A stretch of DNA of 64,000 bases from Isoptericola sediminis (GTDB taxonomy: Bacteria > Actinomycetota > Actinomycetes > Actinomycetales > Cellulomonadaceae), in assembly GCF_013085345.1 (NCBI RefSeq), contig NZ_JABFAJ010000012.1, forward strand, positions 34,377-98,376, written 5' to 3'. Positions 23,003-31,351 of the stretch are shown in pieces. The notes under the pieces were generated by a model. The model was not told where the DNA came from. It saw only the letters and a program-made list of their open reading frames with translations, and ran no database searches. Position 1 is the stretch's first letter. Each line of letters begins with the position of its first letter. The translations under genes were made by a program, and so were the position numbers.

Positions 23003-24289
23003 ATGGCCATGTCCGAGACGCTGGCCCGGACGACGAACGCCCCGGCCACGGACCGCCCCACCGCGGAGTCCGGAACCACCCTGGTCCAGGCGATGGGCCG
23101 CACCTACTTCCCGCTGGCCTTCGTCGCGCGGCTGCCGTTCGCGATGATGGTCGTCGGTGTCCTGACGATCGTGGTCGCCGGCCGTGACTCCCTGACCTTG
23201 GGTGGCATGACGTCGGGCGTCGTCGGCGTCGGTGGCGCGGCGATCGGCCCGCTGATCGGCGCCTGGGCGGACCGTGCGGGTCAGCGCACCGTGCTGCTCG
23301 TCACCGCCGCGGTGAACAGCCTCCTGCTCTTCGCCCTGACCGCTGCGGTGTACGCCGCGGTGCCGGATCTCGTCGTGCTCGCGATCGCGTTCGCCATCGG
23401 CGCCACCGCGCCGCAGGTGCCCCCGATGTCGCGCAGCCGCCTCGTCGGCGTCATCCATACACGGCTTCCCGCGTCGCGCCGTCAGGTCATACTGAACCGC
23501 ACCATGTCGTACGAGTCCGCCGCGGACGAGATCGTCTTCGTCATCGGGCCGTTCGTCGTCGGCCTGCTGGCCGCGGCGTTCGGTCCCGCCGCGCCCATGA
23601 TCGCCGCGGCCGCACTGACCGCGCTGGCCGTCGGTGCGTTCGCCCTGCACGCCTCGGCCCGCACGACGGCGGGGACGGGCGCGGGTACCACGTCCGACGC
23701 CGCGCCGTCGGCCGCCCACCAGGCGCCGGTGCAGGATCTGTGGCGCGCCCGGGTCCTCGTGCTGGTGGCCGGGTTCGTCGGCATCGGGCTGTTCTTCGGC
23801 GCCACGCTGACCGCGATGTCCGCCGTCACCGGGGACGCCGGCCACTCGGAGCGGGCCGGCCTCCTGTACGGGTTCATGGGCATCGGCTCGGTGGTCTCGG
23901 CCCTGGCGGTCTCCGCGCTGCCCGCTCGGTTCAGCCTGCGGGCACGCTGGCTGACGGCAGCCGTCGTGCAGCTCGTGGGTGCCGTCGTCGTCGCGACCGC
24001 GGACTCGACCGGGGTGCTGATCGCCGGGCTCGTGATCGCCGGTCTCGGCATCGGTCCGAGCCTGGTGACGATCTACTCGCTCGGATCGCACCGCAGCCCG
24101 ATCGGGCGTGGCACGACCCTGATGACGATGCTCGGATCGGCCATCATCCTCGGGCAGTCGGCCGCCTCGGCGGGCACCGGTGCCCTCGCCGACACCGTCG
24201 GGACGACCGCCGCTCTGGCGATGCCGGCCGTGGCCGCCGGCGTCGTCCTCGCGGCCGCCGCTGGGAACTGGCGGCAGGCCGACCGATAG
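23003..24289 (+). CDS. MFS transporter
   Basis: A 428-residue major facilitator protein with about 12 hydrophobic segments beginning after a 35-residue polar N-terminus (first segment LPFAMMVVGVLTIVVAG). ATG 23003 is chosen because GGAGGAGA lies 9-16 bases upstream; an in-frame ATG at 22907 would add a non-conserved leader with no ribosome site. The loop RSRLVGVIH and the split near the middle (LHASARTTAGTGAGTT linker) are typical of drug/sugar-efflux-type MFS. Substrate unknown. It diverges from hipB and stands alone, followed 10 bp later by an unrelated small membrane gene that may be cotranscribed. Confidence 0.85.
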   Translation: MAMSETLARTTNAPATDRPTAESGTTLVQAMGRTYFPLAFVARLPFAMMVVGVLTIVVAGRDSLTLGGMTSGVVGVGGAAIGPLIGAWADRAGQRTVLLVTAAVNSLLLFALTAAVYAAVPDLVVLAIAFAIGATAPQVPPMSRSRLVGVIHTRLPASRRQVILNRTMSYESAADEIVFVIGPFVVGLLAAAFGPAAPMIAAAALTALAVGAFALHASARTTAGTGAGTTSDAAPSAAHQAPVQDLWRARVLVLVAGFVGIGLFFGATLTAMSAVTGDAGHSERAGLLYGFMGIGSVVSALAVSALPARFSLRARWLTAAVVQLVGAVVVATADSTGVLIAGLVIAGLGIGPSLVTIYSLGSHRSPIGRGTTLMTMLGSAIILGQSAASAGTGALADTVGTTAALAMPAVAAGVVLAAAAGNWRQADR

Positions 24290-24299
24290 ACTCGGCTGA

Positions 24300-24833
24300 A
24301 TGCCTCCTGCCGACCGCTGGGACCAGACTCTCGCCGACGATGGCGCGGTGCAGTTCAGCGCGTCGCGACGGTGGCTGTTCTTCCCGCTCGGTGTCGCGGT
24401 CGTCCTCGTCGGCCTCGGGGTTCAGCTCTGGAGCGATCCGGGGGCGTCTCGCCTGATCGCCGGTCTCGTCGTCGGGGTCCCCGCGGTCGGTGTCGTCGTC
24501 CTCCTCTGGCGTATCGCACGACCGTTCCGCCTCGTCGTCACCCCGGACGTCGTCCGGTACCGCCGCCTGGAGGTGCCGTGGAGCGACGTCGTCGCGGTGC
24601 ACGACCGGACCACCGGGGCGAACCGGTTCCTGCTCCTGCAGTGCACCGAGGGCTCTGCCGCGCGGCTCGGGTCCCATCCCGGCCTGACGCGCCGGCTTCT
24701 GCGGCACGACGACGAGACGCGCGGCCGAGCGTGCGTCGAGATTCCGGGGCCGTTCGACCACCACGACGAGCTGGTGGCCTGGCTCGAGACCGTGCGCCTG
24801 CGCCGGTCGGACGGGGCGGACCGGCTCGGCTGA
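24300..24833 (+). CDS. Two-helix membrane protein, PH-like (copy 1)
   Basis: A 177-residue protein with two adjacent transmembrane helices (about residues 25-72), an LWRIARPFRLVVTPDVVRYRR strand pair and an acidic-basic C-terminal half containing VEIPGPFDHHDELVAWLE. The layout (two helices followed by a short beta-rich domain) is that of small bacterial PH-like membrane proteins. It starts 10 bp after the MFS stop. A second, clearly related gene lies 63 bp downstream. No enzymatic motif seen; function unknown. Confidence 0.7.
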   Translation: MPPADRWDQTLADDGAVQFSASRRWLFFPLGVAVVLVGLGVQLWSDPGASRLIAGLVVGVPAVGVVVLLWRIARPFRLVVTPDVVRYRRLEVPWSDVVAVHDRTTGANRFLLLQCTEGSAARLGSHPGLTRRLLRHDDETRGRACVEIPGPFDHHDELVAWLETVRLRRSDGADRLG

Positions 24834-24896
24834 TCCGAGTCGGCCGGCGCGGTTCGCGCAAATCGCCTGAATCGTCCGCCTCGCTACGCTGCGGCC

Positions 24897-25508
24897 ATGA
24901 ACGCCGTGGAGAAGTGGGACCAAGAGTTACTGCACGACGGCGAGGTGCGGATCGTCGCGTCCCGATGGCGGACGGCCGGCCATCTCGCTCTGACCCTCCC
25001 GTTCGTTGCCGGGGGCGTATGGATGTGGAGCGATCCTGACGGTGTCGTCGAACTACTCCTCGGGGCTCTCGGGACGGTGTTCTTCGGCCTGGGCCTCGTC
25101 CTGTTCCCGTGGCGCATCGTGCGGCCCGTGTCGTTCGTGGTGACGCCCGCCGGTGTTCGGTACCGGAGTCGTGAGTACGCGTGGAACGACCTGGTGGGCG
25201 TCAGCAGCTACTCCGTCGCGTCAACCGATCTCTTGCTCCTGCTGCTGACCGGTGTCGCGGCTGAGCGCGTGGCATCATCCTCGTCGCCGCTGAAGCGCAC
25301 TCTGATGAGGAGGAACGAGGCAATGATCGGCGGCCCGAACGTCAGCATCCCTGGGCCCTTCCGCCATCACGCGGAGCTGGTCGGCTGGCTCGAGGCCACT
25401 CGTCGTCGCCACGGATCACGTTCGTCACGCAGGGGCCAGCCGGGGAGCGACACCTCAGGCGGCACGCTGGCCGTCATGCCGCCCGACGGCGGTGCTCGGC
25501 CGGACTGA
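24897..25508 (+). CDS. Two-helix membrane protein, PH-like (copy 2)
   Basis: A 203-residue paralog of the preceding gene: both open with W-DQ-L-DG, share a WSDP-linked pair of membrane helices, an LxxWRIxRPxxxVVTP strand and IPGPFxHHxELVxWLE near the end. The C-terminal 35 residues (after RRRHGSRSS) are new and disordered; this tail overlaps the convergent AraC gene by 35 bp, so the true stop region is unusual or the tail is not conserved. Probably arose by tandem duplication. Function unknown. Confidence 0.7.
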   Translation: MNAVEKWDQELLHDGEVRIVASRWRTAGHLALTLPFVAGGVWMWSDPDGVVELLLGALGTVFFGLGLVLFPWRIVRPVSFVVTPAGVRYRSREYAWNDLVGVSSYSVASTDLLLLLLTGVAAERVASSSSPLKRTLMRRNEAMIGGPNVSIPGPFRHHAELVGWLEATRRRHGSRSSRRGQPGSDTSGGTLAVMPPDGGARPD

Positions 25509-26430
25509 TCCCGCGCACGCGCTTGAACGCGGCACTCAGGGCGAACGGCGTCGAGTAGCCGACCGCGCGCGCCACGGAGGCCACCGTGGCGCCGTCGTCC
25601 GCCAGCAGCAGGTCCGCCGCGAGGTCGAGGCGCCAGCCGGTGAGGTAGGCCATCGGCGGCTCGCCGACCAGTGCGGTGAACCGCCTTGAGAACGCGGCCC
25701 GCGACAGCCCGACCTCGCGGGCGAGCAGCTCGACGCTCCACGGCCGCGCGGGCTCGTCGTGGAGGAGCCGGAGCGCGTGACCCACCGCATGGTCCGTGTC
25801 GGCGCGGAACCTGCCCGGCGCGTCCGGTCGGGAGATCCACGTGCGCAGGCAGGAGATGAGCAGGAGGTCGAGGAGCCGGTCCAGCACCGACTCCTGGCCC
25901 GGCAGGTCCTGCACCACCTCGCGAGCCAGCAGGTCGACGACGGTGGCGTCGATCTCGCCGCGCCGCAGGACGACACGGTGCGGCAGCATGCGCAGCAGCC
26001 GGCGGCCGACGGCACCGTCCATCGGGTAGGTGCCGGTGAGGAGCACGGTCTCGCCGTCGAGGTCGTTGCCCCACGACCGCACGCCGAACACCGTCATCGG
26101 CGAGGGGCCGCCGTCCACGGCACGGCAGTCCTGCGGGTTCGGGCCGACGACGACGGTCGGCACGGTCGTGGGGGAGTCCGTGACGACGTAGTGGTCCGGG
26201 CCGCGCAGCAGCACCACGTCGCCCGCCTCCACCCGGGTCCCCGGGTGCTCCTCGGCCACCGCCGTCCCGGGCTCACCAGGCCCCAGCCACGCGCTGCCGC
26301 GCAGTACCGGGACGATCGTCAGCGGCGACTCGTCCTCGATGCGCATCCCCCACGGTGCGGTCAGGTGGCTGCGCAGCAGGAACGCTCCCCGCGCACGGGG
26401 TCCGTCGAGCAGGCCGGAGACGACGTCCAT
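25474..26430 (-). CDS. AraC-family regulator with cupin-like N-domain
   Basis: A 318-residue regulator started at ATG 26430 (MDVVSGLLDG); an upstream in-frame ATG at 26496 adds residues without a ribosome site. Residues 1-190 form a cupin-type sensory domain of the AraC_binding_2 kind (HPGTRVEAGDVVLLRGPDHY). The C-terminal 100 residues hold two helix-turn-helices, with ELLAREVGLSRAAFSRRF and VASVARAVGYSTPFALSAAF. It diverges from the NmrA-like/DUF1772 pair across a 140-bp gap, the usual layout for a regulator and its target genes. Inducer unknown. Confidence 0.85.
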   Translation of the reverse strand: MDVVSGLLDGPRARGAFLLRSHLTAPWGMRIEDESPLTIVPVLRGSAWLGPGEPGTAVAEEHPGTRVEAGDVVLLRGPDHYVVTDSPTTVPTVVVGPNPQDCRAVDGGPSPMTVFGVRSWGNDLDGETVLLTGTYPMDGAVGRRLLRMLPHRVVLRRGEIDATVVDLLAREVVQDLPGQESVLDRLLDLLLISCLRTWISRPDAPGRFRADTDHAVGHALRLLHDEPARPWSVELLAREVGLSRAAFSRRFTALVGEPPMAYLTGWRLDLAADLLLADDGATVASVARAVGYSTPFALSAAFKRVRGISPAEHRRRAA

Positions 26431-26570
26431 GCCGCCCAGCCTAGGTCGGGGCGCCGGTCGCTGCGAGACGACAGCGTATGGCGTGGAGCGGATCAACCAT
26501 GGATCGTCTCTAGGTGCGGCGGTTGACTCGGTGGTGGCTCGATCCCGCTTCTCGTCACCAGGAGGACGTC

Positions 26571-27443
26571 ATGAGTACCGAACCCACCACCGCGCCGATC
26601 ACGTCGACCGTCGTCGACGGCCGTGCCGGCGTCACCGTCGTCGCCGGGGGCACCGGCAAGACCGGACGTCGGGTCGCCGACCGGCTCGAGGCCGCCGGCG
26701 TCCCGGTCCGACGGGCGTCGCGCAGCACCGTGCCGCAGCTCGACTGGGACGACCCGTCGACCTGGGAGCCCGTTCTCGACGGGGCGACCGCCGTCTACGT
26801 CGCCTATGCCCCCGACCTCGCGATCCCCGGCGCGCCGGAGACCGTCACCCGCTTCGCCCGGTCGGCCCGGCCCGCCGGCGTGGATCGGCTGGTGCTCCTG
26901 ACCGGCCGGGGTGAGGTGGAGGCGCAGCGTGCCGAGGACATGGTCGCGGAGGTCTTCCCGGCGCGGACCGTGCTGCGGTGCGCGTTCTTCGCCCAGAACT
27001 TCTCCGAGAGCTTCCTGCGTGAGCCGATGCTGGACGGTGGGCTCGCACTGCCCGTCGGGGACGTCGGCGAACCCTTCGTCGACCTCGAGGACGTGGCCGA
27101 GGTGGCGGTCGCCGCGCTCACCGACGACCGTCACGCCGGTCGGATCTACGAGCTGACCGGACCGCGGCTGCTCTCGTTCGCCGACGCTGTCAGCGTGATC
27201 TCAGCCGCGAGCGGGCGTGACGTGCACTTCGCGCCGATCGTGATGGGCGAGTTCACCGCCGGGCTGGCGGCGGCCGGGTTGCCCGGTGAGGAGATCGACC
27301 TGCTGCGGTACCTGTTCACCGAGGTGCTCGACGGGCGCGGTGCGTTCGTCACGGACGACGTCACGCGGGTGCTCGGGCGTCCCGCCGGGGACTTCCGTGC
27401 GTTCGCCGCACGGGAGGCCGCCTCGTGGCGGAGGGCGTCATGA
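26571..27443 (+). CDS. NAD(P)-binding NmrA-like protein
   Basis: A 290-residue atypical SDR. ATG 26571 sits behind a near-perfect ribosome site (CCAGGAGGACGTC). The Rossmann signature GGTGKTGRRVADRL appears at residues about 23-36, followed by a short NAD(P) loop RRASR. There is no Tyr-x-x-x-Lys dehydrogenase pair, as usual for NmrA-like members, which act as redox-linked regulators or as reductases. LLTGRGEVEAQRAEDM and FFAQNFSESFL are typical of the actinobacterial 'ergot alkaloid biosynthesis'-type annotation, but no alkaloid pathway is seen here. It overlaps the next gene (ATGA) and is opposite the AraC gene. Confidence 0.8.
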   Translation: MSTEPTTAPITSTVVDGRAGVTVVAGGTGKTGRRVADRLEAAGVPVRRASRSTVPQLDWDDPSTWEPVLDGATAVYVAYAPDLAIPGAPETVTRFARSARPAGVDRLVLLTGRGEVEAQRAEDMVAEVFPARTVLRCAFFAQNFSESFLREPMLDGGLALPVGDVGEPFVDLEDVAEVAVAALTDDRHAGRIYELTGPRLLSFADAVSVISAASGRDVHFAPIVMGEFTAGLAAAGLPGEEIDLLRYLFTEVLDGRGAFVTDDVTRVLGRPAGDFRAFAAREAASWRRAS

Positions 27444-27895
27444 CCGCCTTCGAGGTGCTCGCGGCCGCGGCCGCCGTGGCGACCGGACTGGCCGGCGGCG
27501 TGTTGTTCGCCTTCTCCGGGTTCGTCATGGCCGGGCTGCAGCGACTGACGCCCGACGCTGCCGCAGCCGCCATGCGTGGCATCAACGTCACGGCCGTCCG
27601 CCCACCGCTGATGATCCTGCTGCTCGCTGCCGTCGTGCTGCCGGCGGCCACCGGCGTCATCGGACTCGTCACCGAGGCCGAGGGCGCGTGGTGGGCGCTG
27701 GCCGCGGCGCTGCTGACGTTCGTCGGGGTGCTCGCCGTGACCGGACTGCGCAACGTGCCCCTCAACGATCGCCTCGCCGCCGCCGAGGAGCCGGGCGTCG
27801 AGTGGGTCCGGTACGTCGGGCCGTGGCTGCGGTGGAACCACGTGCGCACGGCCGCCGGTGGGGTGGCAAGTCTCGTTCTCGCAGTGATCGCCTGA
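27440..27895 (+). CDS. DUF1772 membrane protein (anthrone oxygenase-like)
   Basis: A 151-residue membrane protein with four hydrophobic helices. ATG 27440 overlaps the upstream stop (ATGA) and is preferred over an in-frame start at 27425. The first helix FAFSGFVMAGLQRL, the middle INVTAVRPPLMILLLAAVV and the NVPLNDRLAA segment match DUF1772, a family that includes fungal anthrone oxygenases. Asn and Arg positions in NVPLNDR are conserved in the family. With the NmrA-like gene and AraC regulator it makes a compact stress- or detoxification-type unit commonly seen in Actinobacteria; substrate unknown. Confidence 0.8.
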   Translation: MTAFEVLAAAAAVATGLAGGVLFAFSGFVMAGLQRLTPDAAAAAMRGINVTAVRPPLMILLLAAVVLPAATGVIGLVTEAEGAWWALAAALLTFVGVLAVTGLRNVPLNDRLAAAEEPGVEWVRYVGPWLRWNHVRTAAGGVASLVLAVIA

Positions 27896-27926
27896 CGGGA
27901 CAGGTCCTGTCGGCTAGCGTCTGCGC

Positions 27927-28244
27927 ATGGATGATGTCGTGCAGGTCGTGACCACGATCGACTCCGAGGACACCGCGAAGGGGCTGGTTCGCGACGCCGT
28001 CGCGCGCCGTCTGGCCGCCTGTGGGCAGGTGGACGGCCCCGTCACCAGTGCCTACTGGTGGGACGGCACGGTCGAGACCGCCACCGAGTGGCGGGCGACC
28101 TTCCGAACGACGGCGGATCGTGCCGGCGAGCTGCAGACATGGCTGATCGAGCGGCACCCGTACGAGGTGCCCGAGGTGCTCGTGAGCCCGGTGACCGACG
28201 GGAACCCCGGCTACCTGGCCTGGGTGCGTTCCGAGGTGGGCTGA
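27927..28244 (+). CDS. cutA: CutA1 divalent-ion tolerance protein
   Basis: A 105-residue CutA: begins VVQVVTTIDSEDTAKGLV, has RRLAACGQV in place of the usual LAAC(V)N, an acidic WRATFRTTADR strand and ends with HPYEVPEVLVSPVTDGNPGYLAWV, the family-defining HPYEVPE block. CutA proteins form trimers and are tied to copper and other divalent-ion tolerance, though the molecular role is unsettled. Length equals the family norm. It stands 31 bp after the DUF1772 gene, in the same direction. Confidence 0.9.
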   Translation: MDDVVQVVTTIDSEDTAKGLVRDAVARRLAACGQVDGPVTSAYWWDGTVETATEWRATFRTTADRAGELQTWLIERHPYEVPEVLVSPVTDGNPGYLAWVRSEVG

Positions 28245-28268
28245 GCCCCCTGAGGGCGAAACGACGCT

Positions 28269-29147
28269 TCAGCCCGTGAGCCGCACCTCCGCGTCATGCA
28301 CCTCGATCGGGTCGGTGCTGTCCGTGGTGGTGAGCTCGCCGTCGATGTCGGTCCAGGTCGGTGTTCCGGTGATGCGGAACTGCCCGTGCCAGGTGGTGGT
28401 GAGGCTCGCGGTGAACGTGCCGGGTTCGGGGTAGGGCAGGTTGATGGCGTCGGCGCTGTCCCAGCGGCCGCCCGGATGGTCCGTCGTGGTCGGCGCGGTG
28501 TCGTCGCCGGCGTCCCAGGTGTACTCGGCGGGGTAGGCGCGGATCTGGACGGGGACGCCGAGGAGTGTGGTGTCCATGACCTGGTCCGTGTCGTCGGTGC
28601 GCGGATGGATCCCGAAGTTGACGATCGCCCAGTCGCGCTCGATCTCCAGATGAATCTGTGCGGGTTCGACGGGCATGTTCTGGAAGGCGCGCTCAGCCTC
28701 GGCCTCGAGGTCGGCCGCCGTGACGCAGGTTCCCTCGCTGATCAGCCGGGGCGCGGACTCGGAGCCGTTGGTCCCGAGGGTCACGGCGAACAGCCCGGCC
28801 AGCGCGAAGGCGTCGTCCGGGCAGTCGATGCCGGTAGCGATCGTCTCGGTGCCCTCGTCGCAGACTGTGCGGAGCACGGTGTTCTCCAGGTCGCTCAGCA
28901 GGCAGTAGTGCACCGTGGCACGGAAGTAGCGAGTGTTCGACGACGAGTCGCCGCCGGTGCCGTTGAGGAGGGCGTCCTGCTCTTCTAGCGTGGCGCCGAC
29001 GTTCACGGAGGGTTCTTGGTCATCGACCAGGCCTGCATCGTAGATCGGGTCGCTCGTGCCGTCGGCGCCACTCGCAGGCACCCCGACGAGGACTAGTCCG
29101 AGAGTCGTAGTAGCGGCCAAGAGGCTCGTAGTCCGAACGAGCGCCAT
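28269..29147 (-). CDS. Secreted protein, unknown
   Basis: A 292-residue exported protein started at ATG 29147 behind AAGGA; an in-frame ATG further up would overlap the preceding gene. Residues 1-27 form a signal peptide (TTSLLAATTTLGLVLVG, then ASGAD). The mature protein is acidic and beta-rich, with four cysteines that could pair as disulfides (HYCLLSD, VCDEGTE, IDCPDDA, GTCVTA). The C-terminal third (PGTFTASLTTTWHGQF) is Ig-like in texture. Its start lies 2 bp after the lipoprotein gene, so the two form an operon. No family recognised. Confidence 0.7.
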   Translation of the reverse strand: MALVRTTSLLAATTTLGLVLVGVPASGADGTSDPIYDAGLVDDQEPSVNVGATLEEQDALLNGTGGDSSSNTRYFRATVHYCLLSDLENTVLRTVCDEGTETIATGIDCPDDAFALAGLFAVTLGTNGSESAPRLISEGTCVTAADLEAEAERAFQNMPVEPAQIHLEIERDWAIVNFGIHPRTDDTDQVMDTTLLGVPVQIRAYPAEYTWDAGDDTAPTTTDHPGGRWDSADAINLPYPEPGTFTASLTTTWHGQFRITGTPTWTDIDGELTTTDSTDPIEVHDAEVRLTG

Positions 29148-29149
29148 GC

Positions 29150-29776
29150 TCAGTCCTTCGGGATTTCTGCTCGTTCGACGAGAACCCACTCGCCGTCCAC
29201 GAGTCCGACCTCAATCCGACGTTCTCCCGAGATGTCATCAGACTCGAAGAGGACCTCGCCCTCGACATCGGTGATAGTCGTCGCCGCCTCCTGAATCGTG
29301 ACGTCGAACGGCCAGATGCCAGTGACCTCGTCACGTTGATAGACGGTGTCGATCTCAACCGTTTGGCTCCCGCCGGTGAACACGTCGCCCCGCCGTGCGA
29401 TCGTCATGGCTTGGTCCAGTCGCGCGGCGCAGTAGTCGCAGGACCGGTGTGAGTGTCGTTCCCACTCGGCGGTGTTGCCTGAGACCATCATCGGCTGCTC
29501 GAGCCCGAGGATGTACTCGACCGCCGCCGCCGCGCCCTTCTCGTCCTTCCGGTCCATCGCCGCCGGGCGCTCCGGCTTCGCGGGACCCGTGGCCGAGGGT
29601 GACGGTGACGGGGTCGGCTCTGCTGACGGCGCCGTCGTCACAGGCGCGGAGGACGGCTCGCTCGCCTGCGCTTCCGGCTCCGGTTCATCTCCGGTGCACC
29701 CGGTGAGCAGCACGGCCACGACCAGGGCCGGGACGAGTCGTCGAAGCGGTGAGTGGTGCCGGGGTGTGCGCGCCAT
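29150..29776 (-). CDS. Lipoprotein, DUF6318-like
   Basis: A 208-residue lipoprotein. Signal sequence with lipobox LLTGC (Cys27), then a 45-residue Pro/Ser/Thr-rich linker typical of surface-anchored actinobacterial lipoproteins. The globular part starts near AAAAVEYILGLEQPMMVSGN and contains a HSHRSCDYC pair, as in DUF6318 lipoproteins. Beta-rich C-terminus ends GEWVLVERAEIPKD. It leads the two-gene operon with the secreted protein, and both may act at the cell surface. Function unknown; family name is a guess from the CxxC-type block and context. Confidence 0.65.
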   Translation of the reverse strand: MARTPRHHSPLRRLVPALVVAVLLTGCTGDEPEPEAQASEPSSAPVTTAPSAEPTPSPSPSATGPAKPERPAAMDRKDEKGAAAAVEYILGLEQPMMVSGNTAEWERHSHRSCDYCAARLDQAMTIARRGDVFTGGSQTVEIDTVYQRDEVTGIWPFDVTIQEAATTITDVEGEVLFESDDISGERRIEVGLVDGEWVLVERAEIPKD

Positions 29777-29877
29777 TGCGTCTCCAGGGCATCAGTGGCA
29801 GGACGTCACCAGACCCTAGCGACCCGGACACATCGGGTGAAACCTCTCGTCCCACCCTGTGGACGGAGCTGCCGACC

Positions 29878-30723
29878 TCAGGCGAGCAGGGCGGTGAGGA
29901 CGATGTCCTCGCCGACCTCGAGCTGCACGTCCGCCAGCTCCACACCGGGCGGCAGGGACGCACCCAGGTCGACCTTGCGGCCCGCGGCGGCCTCGAGGCG
30001 GCCCTTGACGGCCCCGAGCATCGCCCCGACGATCGGGTTGCCGCTCGACAGCTCGACGTCACCGACCGTGAGCACCATCGCGTCGTCGACGGACGCCGAC
30101 GCGGTCGCCGTCACCGTCGCGGACAGGAACGACTTCTTGATCCCGGCCTCGATCCGCAGCGACGCCGCGCGCGGTCCGGCCTGCTCGACCTGCAGGTCGA
30201 AGTCGTTGAGCGCGATGCCGTTGCCGGACAGCGCCACCGCCAGCAGCCCCTGCACGGTGCCGGCCAGCCCGTCGTGGGACACCGCGAGCCGGGCGTTCCC
30301 GGAGACCGGGGAGTCGTCGGACGGCTCGACGAGCTCGGCGCCGACCATGTCGTCGGCCGTGGTCAACCAGGCGAAGCGCAGCCCGGTGATGTCAGCGGTC
30401 AGGTCGACGGGCAGGTCGACGGCGACCATCGGATGCGCGTCGATCCGCAGCCGGCGCAGCACGGCGTCCTCGCGGCCGGTGATCTCCGGCCGCCACGGCG
30501 CGGGAGCCTCCTGGGCACCGGTCGGCATGCCCATCACCACGCCGGTGAGGTCCACGTCCAGCGAGGCGATGTCGTCGCCGTCGAGCACGGGCAGGACCTT
30601 GGCGTCGTCCAGGTTCTGGACCCGGTCGCCGGCCAGGGCGACGAGCGCGGCGCGCAACCGCGCGGCCAGGTCCTCGTCCGTGGCGGGGCGCGGGGCGGTA
30701 CCGAGGGGGAGCAGTGCGTCCAT
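29878..30723 (-). CDS. DUF2993/LmeA-like protein
   Basis: A 281-residue protein without signal peptide or membrane helix. It is built of alternating short strands (RIDAHPMVAVDLPVDL, ITGLRFAWLT) and ends with a low-complexity hydrophobic strand series (VELADVQLEVGEDIVLTALLA). This texture and the internal duplication of 'D-x-x-L-x-V-D-L' strands match DUF2993/LmeA lipid-binding-like proteins of Actinobacteria, which are normally anchored by an N-terminal helix. That helix is missing here, so this is either cytoplasmic or a divergent variant. Located in a minus-strand row with unrelated genes. Confidence 0.5.
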   Translation of the reverse strand: MDALLPLGTAPRPATDEDLAARLRAALVALAGDRVQNLDDAKVLPVLDGDDIASLDVDLTGVVMGMPTGAQEAPAPWRPEITGREDAVLRRLRIDAHPMVAVDLPVDLTADITGLRFAWLTTADDMVGAELVEPSDDSPVSGNARLAVSHDGLAGTVQGLLAVALSGNGIALNDFDLQVEQAGPRAASLRIEAGIKKSFLSATVTATASASVDDAMVLTVGDVELSSGNPIVGAMLGAVKGRLEAAAGRKVDLGASLPPGVELADVQLEVGEDIVLTALLA

Positions 30724-30733
30724 GCGGTCGAGC

Positions 30734-31351
30734 CTAACCGCCGTCCCCGACGGTCGGCGCCACGGGTGGCGACGCCCCGGCTCGCCGTCGGGCGCGGACC
30801 AGCCGCCATCCCGCGATCGCGAGGAGGACCACCAGCGGGACGACCAGCAGGGGGAGCAGGATCGCCGTCAGCGACAGGCCGACCGACGCGCCGTCCTCGG
30901 CCGAGGACAGCACGGGCGCCGCGAGACCACCCGTGGCCGCGTTGGCGCCCGCCCGCACCCCCGCCTTGGTGAGGTGCACGATCAGCGCCAGGACGATGCC
31001 GAGCACCACAGGCACCCAGTCGCCGGACTCCACGAAGGCACCCGGGTCCTCGACCCGCGTGGTCGACGACGTCGCCCCGGCGCCGAACGCGATTCCGCCG
31101 GCGCCGGGACGGACCACCGTCTGCACGAGGTCGTTGATCGAATCCAGCACGGGCACCTTGTCGCCGACCGCCTCGAGGACGAGCAGGACCCCGAGGACGA
31201 CCAGTACCCAGCCGTTCTCCAGCCAGGACCACGAGGCGGGGAGCGTCAGCAGGTCGCTGTACCGGGCGAGCAGCCCGAGCGCCAGCAGCGGGATCCAGGC
31301 GTTCAGCCCGGCGGCGAGCGCGAGCCCGGTCCCGGTGGCCAGCTCCAGCAT
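30734..31351 (-). CDS. DUF4126 membrane protein
   Basis: A 205-residue integral membrane protein with 4-5 helices. It begins LELATGTGLALAAGLNAWIP, the usual DUF4126 opening, followed by the loop LPASWSWLENGWVLVVLG and DKVPVLDSINDLVQTVVRP, also conserved in that family. Start ATG shares a base with the upstream stop (TGATG), so it is coupled to the reductase gene. Function unknown. Confidence 0.8.
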   Translation of the reverse strand: MLELATGTGLALAAGLNAWIPLLALGLLARYSDLLTLPASWSWLENGWVLVVLGVLLVLEAVGDKVPVLDSINDLVQTVVRPGAGGIAFGAGATSSTTRVEDPGAFVESGDWVPVVLGIVLALIVHLTKAGVRAGANAATGGLAAPVLSSAEDGASVGLSLTAILLPLLVVPLVVLLAIAGWRLVRARRRAGASPPVAPTVGDGG

